Assembly: GCF_007830265.1 (NCBI RefSeq)
Contig: NZ_VLKE01000001.1
Location: 4,154,001-4,218,000 of the forward strand
Length of the DNA stretch: 64,000 bases
DNA from: Micromonospora olivasterospora
GTDB taxonomy: Bacteria; Actinomycetota; Actinomycetes; Mycobacteriales; Micromonosporaceae
Reading direction: 5' to 3'
Shown here: positions 56,001 to 61,351 of the stretch, piece by piece
Numbering within the stretch: position 1 is the stretch's first letter
Layout: every line of letters begins with the position of its first letter
Position numbers and translations under genes: made by a program
Notes under the pieces: generated by a model
The model's database searches: none
What the model was told of the DNA's origin: nothing
Seen by the model: the letters and a program-made list of their open reading frames with translations, nothing else

Positions 56001-59000
56001 GAACACGCTGAAGACCTACGAGTACCGGCCCGTGAATGCGGGCGAGTGGACGGAGAGGACGGAGAGGGGCCTGCCGCAGCTGACCGGCGGGTACGACAAA
56101 ACGGTCAAGCTCAACCAGTACGGGCGGCTGCCGTTCAACCTGAACGGCAAGAGGCCGCCTGTCGGTGCGGACGCTGCGGACCAGACGGCGAGGGTCTGGC
56201 TCGGTTACCGCACGGACCGGCCGGATGGGCGTGAGCTGGCCGCGTTGGTCGAGGTCGAAGAGCTGGACGGCCGGGACGGCGGCCCGTTCTGGCGGTGGCT
56301 GGACCGGGCCCCCACCGAAAAGGACCTGGACATACTGCGGACCTACGAGCCCTCGACCGACGAGTACCGGACCGTGCATGCGGGCGGGTGGACGGCGGGG
56401 GACCCGCCGCAGTTGACCGGCGGGTACGACAAAACGGTCGAGCTTGACCGGCGAGGGCGGCTGCGGGTCACGGTGGGCGGCAAGAGGCAGTCTGTCGGTA
56501 CGGAATTTGCGCGCAAGGAGGTGACGCTCCGGTTCGGTTACCGCAAGGACGGGTCGCCTGAGAGTGAGAAGGACGGGTCGCCTGAGAGTCAGCCGGCCGC
56601 GTTGGTCAAGGTCGGGCGCCTGAAGGGCCGGAAGGGCGACTCGTTCTGGCGGTGGCTGAACCCGGCCCCCATTAAGGGGGAGCTGGACAGGCTGCAGACC
56701 GACTGGACGGCCGGGTGGACGAAGGGGGACCCGCCGGAGCTGACCGGCGGGAACACCAGAACGCTTAAGCTCGGCCCGGATGGGCGGCTGCCGGTCGGGG
56801 TGGGCGGCAAGAGGCCGCGTTTCAGGGCGGCTGCGGGCCAGGAGGTGAGGGTTTGGTTCGGTTACCGCACGGACCGGCGGCCTGAGGGTGAGCCGGCCGC
56901 GTTGATCGAGGTCGCGAGCCTCGGGGACCAGAAGGACCAGGACGGAGGCCCGTTCTGGCGGTGGCTGGAATCGGCCCGCACCGAGGACGACCTGGACAAG
57001 CTGCGGACCCACGAGTCCCGGCCCGTGCATGCGGGCGAGTGGACGGCGGGGAAACCCCCGCAGCTGACCGGCGGGGGCACCGCAACCCTCCAGCTCCTGA
57101 CAGGATGGCTGCCGGTCGAGGTGGGCGGCGAGAGGCAGTTTGTCGGTGCGGCCGCTGCGGGCCAGGAGGCGACGGTCCGGTTCGGTTACCGCACGGACCG
57201 GCGGCCTGAGGGTGAGCTGGCCGCGTTGGTCAAGGTTGGGCGCCTGGAGGGTCGGGACGACAGCGGCCCGTTCTGGCGGTGGCTGGACCCGGCCCCCGCC
57301 AAGGAGGACCTGGCCAGGCTGCAGACCTACGAGGTGTGGACGGAGGAAGACGCGCCGCAGCTGACCGGCGGGGACACCAAAACAATCAAGCTCGGCCCGG
57401 AAGGGCGGCTGCCGTTTGAGGTGGGCGGCAAGAGGCCGGTTTTCAGTGCGGCTGCGGGCCAGGAAGTGACGGTCTGGTTCGGTTACCGCACCGACGAGTC
57501 GCATGTGGGTGAGCCGGCCGCTTTGATCGAGGCCGAGAGCCTGAACGGCCGGGACGGAGGCCCGTTCTGGCGGTGGCTGGAATCGGCCCGCACCGAGGAC
57601 GACCTAAACACGCTGCGGACCCACGAGCCCCGGCCCGTGTATCTGGACAGCTGGACGGCGGGGAGCGCGCCGCAGCTGACCGGCGGGTACGACAAAACGA
57701 TCGAGATCAGCCATAATATCCTGCCGTTCAGCCTGAACGACAAGAGGCCGTTTGTCGGTGCGGCCGCTGCGGGCCGGAGGGCGACGGTTCGGTTCGGTTA
57801 CCGCACGGACGAGCCGCATGAGGGTGAGCTGGCCGCGTTGATCGAGGTCGTGAGCCTGGGGGACCAGAAGGACCAGGACGGCGTCGGCCCGTTCTGGCGG
57901 TGGCTGGACCCGGCCCCCACCCCAGCCGACCTGGACAGGCTGAAGGACTACAAGAGCAGGGCCGTACAGGCGGACGAGTGGACGGCGGGGGACCCGCCGC
58001 AGCTGACCGGCGGGTACATCAGAACCGTCCAGCTCAACTCGCGAGCGCAGCTGCCGTTCACGGTGAGCAAAAAAAGGCCTTTTGTCGGTGTGGCCGCTGC
58101 GGGCCAGGAGGCGACGGTTCGGTTCGGTTTCCGCACGGACGAGCCGCATGAGGGTGAGCTGGCCGCGTTGATCAAGGTCGGGCGCCTGGAGGGCCGGGAC
58201 GGCCGCTCGTTTTGGCGGTGGCTGGACCCGGCCCCCACCCCAGCCGACCTGGACAGGCTGAAGGACTACAAGAGCAACACCGTGCATGCGGGCGAGTGGA
58301 CGGCGGGGGACCCGCCGGAGCTGACCGGCGGGTACATCAAAAGGCTCCCGGTCAGCCCGCGAGCGCAGCTGCCGTTCACGGTGAGCGAAAAAACCCATGT
58401 CGGCCCACCAACACCCCGTAAAAGGCCTTTTGTCGGTGCGGCCGCTGCGGGCCAGGAGGCGACGGTCTGGTTTGGTTACCGCACGGACGAGTCGCATGTG
58501 GGTGAGCCGGCCGCGTTGGTCATGGTCGGGAGCCTGAAGGGCTGGGAGGGCGGCCCGTTCTGGCGGTGGCTGGACCCGGCCCCCACCGAGGACGACCTGA
58601 AGAGGCTGCGGATCTACGAGTACAGATCCAGGGGCGGAGTTGCCGGTGCCGGGCCCCGGCCCGTGAATGCGGGCGGGGGGACGGCGGGGGACCCGCCGCA
58701 GCTGACCGGCGGGTCCAGCGGCAACGCCGCCGTGGTGGCACCCGCGTCAACCGGATCCGTGGGCATGGCATACCGGGCGGCGCGGGACGAGGCGGTACCT
58801 GTCCCCGGATCCAACACGGACGACGCGATCCCACCGGTTGACAGCTCGTGGGCCCGTCCGGTGGTCGGGATTCCGGCGCAGGGCCAGCAGCGGCCAGGGG
58901 CGGCGAGCGTGCAGGTCGACCGGGGGCAACCGGCAGTGCGGACTCCGACGGCCGCCCCCGCGCCGCAGCAGCCGCAGCCGCAGCCGCAGCCGCTGGAGCG

Positions 59001-61242
59001 TTGGCCGCGGGCGGCCGGCGAGGCTGGCGCTACGCAGAGACCAGTCGACGCGTTCTGGGATGTGGCGGTGGACAGGTCGTCGTTGGTGTCCGTGCAGCGG
59101 CCGGCCGTCGCGTCGGTGGCCGGCCCGGATCCGATGTTGCCGGTGCCGGCTGACGGGTACTGCATGCTGTACGCCTTCATCGCCACCGATCCGATCTGGG
59201 TGCGTGATGTGCTGCACCCGCACCTGCCCGTGGACTTGTACCAGTTCCTGTCCGATCCCGGTCGGGTGCGTGCCAGCGTGGTGGGGCTGGTCAGGTCGGA
59301 GGTGCCCCGGGAGTCTGCGCTGGCGCGGGTGAGCGCGTTGTTGCAGGCCCACGTCCGGGGGTACCTGGACAGCAATGCCGGGCGGTTGCCCGCGGATGTG
59401 ACCAGGCAGCGGATCAACTTCCGGGAAGAGCGTGTGCGGCAGGTGGCGGCCCTGCACGACCACCAGCAGGTGCTGGATTGGTTGCGTTATCTTGACAGCC
59501 CTTACGTCACCGAAGCGGGCATGCTGCCTGCGGCCGTGATCGAGGACCGGTATCAGGCGGTGCGTGCCGTGGCGATGCTGTCCGGCGGGTCGCTGGGTCT
59601 CGGCGCGCCGACGGACGTGCCGCAGCGGCAACTGGACTTCCTCAACCGGCACGGCCAGGGCTTCCCGGTGGACGTCCTGGAACCGGGCGCGGCCCGTGAC
59701 TTCTTGGTCGTCGTGTTGAGCCAGTCCGACCGTCAGCTCGAACCCGACGAGCTGGCGGTGGTCCGAGCGGCGGTGGACAACTGGAAACAGCAGTGGGGCG
59801 GCCCGGTCGGGGAGTTTCTCGGCCCGCTGCTGGCCCACGCGACCGGCCGCCGGGTCACCATCTGGCGGGAATCCGGGTGGGGGGCGCCACCGAAGATGAG
59901 CGACGAGTACGGTCCGGCCGCCGGCCGGCCGGTCGACCTGTACCACGTCGCGGCCGACCCGAACAATCCGACCATCGTCAACCACTACAACGCGGCCGCG
60001 GTCCACGACGGTCGACAGGGCGCCGGGGCTTCCCCTGCGACGGCCGCGCCGGTCGACCCCCCGCCGTGGCGGGCGCAGGTCGGTCAGGGGCAGCCGGCAG
60101 CGCAGACCTCGTCGCATCCCCAACTGACGGCCACCATCAGCTCGCGGCCCGAGCCCGACCAACCGAACCCGGAACCACGCACCACACCACTGGAGCGGCA
60201 TCGCCTCGATCAGGGACGGACCGAGGTCATCTGGACCGACCCCGACGAGGTGTCAGCCGAACAAGAAGTCGTGTTGATGCGAGAGATCACCCACAACATC
60301 GAACCAGACCCGGCAATGGACGACGCCTTTCCCTGGCGCGACGATGACGACCCGCGCGGACGGGTCTATGCGCCCTTCGCCGACGAGAACGGCCAGGTGC
60401 ACCCCGTCGTCCGTGCCAACGTCGACCGCATCACCGCCAGCATGGACTCGGACAAACAGTTCCTGAGTGGCATCGCCAGAAACCCGAACGATCCCCGGCT
60501 ACCCCACGTACCGGACGAGGAGTTGGAGCGCCTGTGGCCCCTGCTCGAGCGGATGGTCGCAGCGGAGATCCGCCGACTGGTCCTCGGCGAATCATTGGAA
60601 AACCCACGAGTCAAAGTCCTCCGCATGACCGCAGACCTCCTGGAGCCTCACGAACGCGGACCCGACGTACTCGAAGGCAGGTTGGGATTGGCCCTGGAGG
60701 ATGCCTTCGTGCAACGCTTCCTTCTGGAATTGCTCGGCGTGTACCCCGGCGCCGTACTCGAAAATCAGCGACAAATGGCGGCCTGGGAACGAGACTACCG
60801 GCTGTACCCATCCTATTCGATTAGCCTCGAAACCTCCCGCCCTTCCTACGGAGTTCGTGGTCGTCGGTCTCGCGGTCGGCGACTTGTGGCTCCACGCCGA
60901 GTCAAGCGCACCATCGCCATGAGCGCCGAAGGATTCGCAAACTCCATTGTTTTCGCCAACACCGCACTCAAACCCGACACCAGGGAACCCGACATCTACC
61001 GCACCAACTCGGTGTACCTGCAATTCACCGTCAGGATCCCCGACAACAACAACAGAATCCGCCGACAAGAAATCATGGTGCTCTTCGGTCTGAACAACCT
61101 ATTCAACCTCGTTATCAACCCCCATCGCATCGTCATCGCCGACTACGGCCCTCACTACTACGACAAGGAAGAGAATTTCCCACCCATCAAACCCACCAAA
61201 CCCATCAAACAGGAACCCGACACCGCGCCCCCATCGACCTGA
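44092..61242 (+). CDS. giant modular polymorphic-toxin-like protein (5,716 residues)
   Basis: TTG 44092 follows GGGGAAGGAG by nine bases; the frame is open for 17.1 kb. Seen in order: ~1-343 a helical, partly hydrophobic region like the N-terminus of CpnT-type secreted toxins; a DLPAPHLDLPAPHLDL linker; a helical domain; papain-like candidate centre Cys939 (WCVQATLDAF), His1030 (PQHVFALHS), Asp1050 (VRDGL); an acidic linker with four LAGxDSP-like repeats; ~1324-3110 beta modules alternating with three OTU-like modules lacking Cys; His3351-His3361, HELKHFAGVPH, a metzincin-type zinc site; a fourth Cys-less OTU-like module (~3500-3620); ~3663-4860 eleven ~105-residue repeats; an OTU-like module with Cys5024 (PADGYCMLYAF) and His5298 (NHYNAA); a unique ~330-residue C-terminus. 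No signal peptide; export by an ESX-type system is inferred. GC is lower than in neighbours. No immunity gene is evident. Confidence 0.85.
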   Translation: MAAAGPTIELSESALRALEAFTGMRVSRAKLPLLRDDIGTLGTLALRVRTVLGPLLEQTIRAVRQAGEGEAFDRFAAQTAPFVKKMAETADLMLAVVEAEKKFFVETEVGKRTALAMFNFMIAEFAVAAAMWFWNPVGAAAHVAQTRTIIQAILRSALVRSAASGTAMQMLFMPGSALLAEVSMMTDGLQPGVNWSTVGKQAAFAGAVAFLGTVGGPALGRAAGVVAGAVGKLGVSDATKHLLTDVLSRPVTETLGEGLFGIGASLMVEGYWDPGNLGADLLSGAISGAGGAAASGFGFVVSRAVVQPRVRVPHIGLTSDGRPVMPVGPTPVGGDTSAGYEAGVDDPKPVVTGGQTPPPPPVPLLPASNLPAPALDLPAPHLDLPAPHLDLSVPSWSVPSWSMPAAPVPAWVALAGAPVVEQWHGFQQDLADRYGGLLAGTGQARQFLAGLPVPVERVFTEWADARQGDLAVPVFLSQVGLPATALTGQFLFGVRDRAVARITETLAGLIPAGGQIPAAVRPEQVVAALPGEFDRQALRSIAHLAVQHHLDQYFTTGAPATAPLPGGVVPPGGVIPPGGAGVPGGAGAATPPSEVVRAAVERDVRAHVDRSLDAILGATPLPAAPLTAPLTVPPAVPPAAAARPDAAQVGAVADVVRQAVTDLPARVTAAAIPDTTAPHTTAPHTTPSGTDTPAHRRTDAPPVPVTPEQHTAAATSQAEIQFTALARKYGVVDPANHDTLAGSFRRDWVDGYHQVLAQATGNATPATSSVPGTSGVPATPSAPGTPDAAGARTAVPGGVAPRTDGTPNHDHTSDRTSVSDLSVSGDDMFSRDGRSDDTFTVSDLSSLDEPISRDPAKPDSGDRDPFGDVSSLGDSVGGDPVGRGEPASAAPEPASAAPEPAVAATGQAVAAAESARRVADWIDQTPVGPDNSRDPWWWCVQATLDAFRAEYKRLGNRAVSDDRILGPDGRLAPTTSWEQLLDILDATPERVTHPDGRPDGITPEDVLAALRAAPGSMVVVKAAPPNEPQHVFALHSQPQPSGPPTIKVRDGLVPGAEDRPEPSDPVRDPWLRHLFMSGTWLAAFDSTGRPTTITDLLPEPTTAHPQPTTTTSIDPNAILLASTTPPRGPSQAMQADTTSPEPADSPWQPFLPEETGDAAGTGPAFFDPEFQDLNALDLNTPANPVDWEPGGVEPVESDLLAGGDSPTSDMDGETPKAADPVDPADPLAGVDSPASESGVDWLTGVDLNNPWDPITGLSGPDWWTESGPVDFWDPLVGADSPAAVSDVDRLAEADQVESDLLAGVDSPTSEDGGTPGGADPVDPWEPEDRWALSEQMSFDVVLQPRARGRHGRLPARAAAGPLSIEVGRSGPSRTLDGAEVDLSPGTLVTLSVGKWPEQGQVGADVAGTVPVVVRAPLVDGSGDVYRLFDTGVDIQYFDDLKREITRAMAGVPAVPGSSGVPAVGGFRGAPRSWKQTVASAIEQLSALGTRGEADGARDVAAEFVEWTRDVLGVDLADHSSKPNDFYDAVVRRFEKQLKDAGVERSRSGLRAWVARELAADLRRGGESEFRKLLPYPEVMSEQRREDLHRQWINKIANPRTVDYDVAHVVPHIIASRMSLSMRIHHPFGAPYDVGPTPDDGVIPYPVVFYEDAYYLGQLPDPADVERAGRIAEGFPWIAISEDEQQRLDQLFDDTRVLLGERIGRAENNPHPTNSKHWPILRETFHRQLAVIRKRPDSPYNQKADELAEYRRYFDSLDADHLWEEKTTDLRDHFTLDVDVFQTSDERQVLRVVVGGTEKLLLSFFRLAIEGDQVPVHFGVTGEEGIGLAEFRYTDATDGTDRIFYRRFEHKLGDRGLLELKKKVAGRVWDLRHRPLSSDYYQVTLPLRERKRLAGLFGDRRARPKDRLFTVSQVPVVGGLPPVRPAELNGRLLLGYSEEGRPTAVVEAPAEKNVTGLPLYLETDKPVLVVDDIKRLRKEALWEPMDRWDLSGKMSFEVVLEQGEWTPGPLPIAVGGPGPARTLAGAEVDLSPGTSVTLSVGKWPEQGQVGADVAGTVPVVVGAPLVDGSGVVYRLFDTGVDNERFDDLKREITEALRNPGSVAAMPAGRSDDAAKNWPQVAASAIEQLSAAGNRDEQNFVRWTREVFGIDLTEGGAKPENFYDSMFRTFRQRFEELKIERNELHGWMASSLAADLRLGDASEFRKLLPYPEVMSELRREELHQNWIDKIANSQSGDHDVAHVVVHILARTMSQPMRIYQPFGVPKNIGPESGANKLPIVSYKGAYYLGRPSVRGDADIAASIARGPERTSTSDDEKQRLDRLFDQAHGLLLERISAAERNPHPGTRHWPALREAFQRKLAVIRGTDVAGISAAEVRPESPQRQADILAESRRYLWNIQRPNSWEDADPRPQEGRFTQYLSVSSDGNRSEGPKTTLIVKLGGKRVRLRNFNPVAIPGDRIAVDFGMDGDEGFAVARVPYTATDGTERFIYREFNDRFTAAELDKLKQRAAQDRRRKVDSAIAQLSARETGRELAAFEQWADAVFHIDRAEGDAGPLDVFYGTVLKAHGERLAQAGVTTVAELGVLVARHLDVDLRRGEQSMFRALLSYPENMSEQRREALHQRLLNKLVHRQPGYPDVVHVVPHIVAWGLGLPMAIHHPFGAPYVIGPPTEDGETPQPVVWLDGAYHLGQPRDPHDARIAEGFPSPAAYTELRRLDVVFDEALDLLKAEVDTAEQNTAIRHWPLLQDTFHRNLAAIRQRPSSPRRHADVLEEHRRYVDALREESTWEDENRWNLQDPFTVPGRAEDTRGWPSLLSLRARRDGDDMLLGYVDRVIVPGDRVAVDFGIADGEGVGIARIPYTAPDGTERFVYKEIARRFTDSELAELWSTAAGPVWETVDRWTFGTLYHITAPVSESGIFDITFGDQRVTIPPVEVADGLPPVIAAELKEARFRLGYGMDSRPLAVLEAPAGRNGTGAPLYLELSSPAPTAHDIERLRSMALWESAEPGALLDEVSIDLVMQPDRRTPDPLPLTLGGDNPGRTLDGQEVDLSPGTEVSLRVGRFLRLAESTVVTSIVAVVKAPLADRSGNAYRLIDTNLSNEWFDGFKTQWETTDSGKRSAAPEWPAGPREKRPRTGDGLPGGPAAFRWGPGEGSFSAAVGVEAVSSSGWAAGVAPSVEQVDGGWSVSYRSVKGLPSWGEMTRVHSDRFTWQGTEPLRFVPTPGEQPPFRVETAGKNAGVRVHVDHWVHGESGTVVFRLRLNPDPNVDRTSILGTLRAVEQWVEQTNERVRPEFGPPAVAVAVVFDPNAETEVRLSPKGIDLRHTDDVWVSEDGSAGRIDQLHWLAGLPSRAYGHELKHFAGVPHDGSPDDLLRTSRTVGDDHLHEPGFTKWELDQIRATAASYVAPPVDALVPETPAAVEQSAVPPQQVAAPHSPVPVTLTRPDLAAVWGAGYAVPPGFPGYESGVSDAPLKPGGGEPPTGAGRVVVMEVDAEPRTPVPPPAAPAPPEIVDSPAWNDFFRQVLVGAGGQVAETLGRPTVGIDDVRHYLAVQLGLIVQRTDFRERHGLPDLSLERLQQALDSRGSSVPGLTHVLPHLVSEAFGINFAVSGSETVRHDQGVGTGRGLPRRPTGWGPAAAHGGFDSGEFGSGSMVQETGDRAGLPAEVADGWTAGDPPPLTGGHTKTIKLGPDGRLPFEVGGKRPIFRLYVSQEATLWFGYRADGPHAGEPAASIKLGSPEGRKGGSYWQWLDPAPTEKDLGRLRAYEPRIVHADGWTEGDPPQLTDGYTKRLKFDPRGRLRVTVGGKRPYFGDAAANKDATLVLGYGTDGPRAGKPAALIKLGSLEGRTGGPFWQWLDRAPTEKDLGRLRTYEPQTVHADEWTERGERGLPQLADGYDKRVGLNCRGQLPFELNGKRPSAGMAAKKRKARVWLGYRTDRPDGRELAALVEVEELDDRDGGPFWRWLNVVPTEGDLNTLKTYEYRPVNAGEWTERTERGLPQLTGGYDKTVKLNQYGRLPFNLNGKRPPVGADAADQTARVWLGYRTDRPDGRELAALVEVEELDGRDGGPFWRWLDRAPTEKDLDILRTYEPSTDEYRTVHAGGWTAGDPPQLTGGYDKTVELDRRGRLRVTVGGKRQSVGTEFARKEVTLRFGYRKDGSPESEKDGSPESQPAALVKVGRLKGRKGDSFWRWLNPAPIKGELDRLQTDWTAGWTKGDPPELTGGNTRTLKLGPDGRLPVGVGGKRPRFRAAAGQEVRVWFGYRTDRRPEGEPAALIEVASLGDQKDQDGGPFWRWLESARTEDDLDKLRTHESRPVHAGEWTAGKPPQLTGGGTATLQLLTGWLPVEVGGERQFVGAAAAGQEATVRFGYRTDRRPEGELAALVKVGRLEGRDDSGPFWRWLDPAPAKEDLARLQTYEVWTEEDAPQLTGGDTKTIKLGPEGRLPFEVGGKRPVFSAAAGQEVTVWFGYRTDESHVGEPAALIEAESLNGRDGGPFWRWLESARTEDDLNTLRTHEPRPVYLDSWTAGSAPQLTGGYDKTIEISHNILPFSLNDKRPFVGAAAAGRRATVRFGYRTDEPHEGELAALIEVVSLGDQKDQDGVGPFWRWLDPAPTPADLDRLKDYKSRAVQADEWTAGDPPQLTGGYIRTVQLNSRAQLPFTVSKKRPFVGVAAAGQEATVRFGFRTDEPHEGELAALIKVGRLEGRDGRSFWRWLDPAPTPADLDRLKDYKSNTVHAGEWTAGDPPELTGGYIKRLPVSPRAQLPFTVSEKTHVGPPTPRKRPFVGAAAAGQEATVWFGYRTDESHVGEPAALVMVGSLKGWEGGPFWRWLDPAPTEDDLKRLRIYEYRSRGGVAGAGPRPVNAGGGTAGDPPQLTGGSSGNAAVVAPASTGSVGMAYRAARDEAVPVPGSNTDDAIPPVDSSWARPVVGIPAQGQQRPGAASVQVDRGQPAVRTPTAAPAPQQPQPQPQPLERWPRAAGEAGATQRPVDAFWDVAVDRSSLVSVQRPAVASVAGPDPMLPVPADGYCMLYAFIATDPIWVRDVLHPHLPVDLYQFLSDPGRVRASVVGLVRSEVPRESALARVSALLQAHVRGYLDSNAGRLPADVTRQRINFREERVRQVAALHDHQQVLDWLRYLDSPYVTEAGMLPAAVIEDRYQAVRAVAMLSGGSLGLGAPTDVPQRQLDFLNRHGQGFPVDVLEPGAARDFLVVVLSQSDRQLEPDELAVVRAAVDNWKQQWGGPVGEFLGPLLAHATGRRVTIWRESGWGAPPKMSDEYGPAAGRPVDLYHVAADPNNPTIVNHYNAAAVHDGRQGAGASPATAAPVDPPPWRAQVGQGQPAAQTSSHPQLTATISSRPEPDQPNPEPRTTPLERHRLDQGRTEVIWTDPDEVSAEQEVVLMREITHNIEPDPAMDDAFPWRDDDDPRGRVYAPFADENGQVHPVVRANVDRITASMDSDKQFLSGIARNPNDPRLPHVPDEELERLWPLLERMVAAEIRRLVLGESLENPRVKVLRMTADLLEPHERGPDVLEGRLGLALEDAFVQRFLLELLGVYPGAVLENQRQMAAWERDYRLYPSYSISLETSRPSYGVRGRRSRGRRLVAPRRVKRTIAMSAEGFANSIVFANTALKPDTREPDIYRTNSVYLQFTVRIPDNNNRIRRQEIMVLFGLNNLFNLVINPHRIVIADYGPHYYDKEENFPPIKPTKPIKQEPDTAPPST
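48061..53420 (+). repeat. kilobase-scale repeated units inside the giant gene
   Basis: Three long units recur. The first beta module begins with Trp at 48061, 50032 and 53086 and carries RTLDGAEVDLSPGT-like and VYRLFDTGVD-like strings. Cys-less OTU-like modules follow at about 48505-49080 and 50430-50960, and a third lies at 51630-52160. A second beta module (DGTERFIYREF-like) closes near 49680, 51600 and 52750, and a third (GLPPV...GYxxxxRPxAVxEAP) is present near 49690-50020 and 52760-53070. The DNA of 48225-48390 and 50167-50330 is almost identical, showing recent duplication or conversion. Confidence 0.8.
55078..58668 (+). repeat. array of eleven ~105-residue tandem repeats in the giant gene
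   Basis: Repeat starts, judged by the EWTAGDPPQLTGGY-like motif, are at about 55078, 55393, 55711, 56038, 56380, 56707, 57031, 57334, 57643, 57970 and 58288; a twelfth, broken start follows at 58669. Each unit has a Trp start, RLPFEVGGKRP, VWFGYRTD, AALIEV, GGPFWRWLDPAPT and a closing DLxRLRTYE helix. Unit length varies from about 101 to 127 residues. The pattern GYxxD...GEPAALIEV...FWRWLDPAPT...DLxRL also fits the larger beta modules at 48-53 kb, so one ancestral module seems to build most of the protein. Confidence 0.88.
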
Positions 61243-61351
61243 CAGGGCCCAGGCCGCTGCCGGCGGCGGTCCGAACGCCACGAGCTTGATGCGCGGGTAA
61301 GTGGTGCAGAATATTGCGATCCTTACGCGTGCCGTGTCAGGATCGGCGGCG

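Noticed and set aside
55078..58668. CRISPR array
   Set aside because: The repeats are about 315 bases, in frame, without spacers, and encode clear protein modules. No cas genes are present.
44092..61242. Flanking direct repeats or attachment sites for the giant gene, and any tRNA gene
   Set aside because: I compared the regions around 43.5-44.1 and 61.2-61.4 kb by eye and found no convincing repeat, integrase or tRNA. Absence is not proved without a search.
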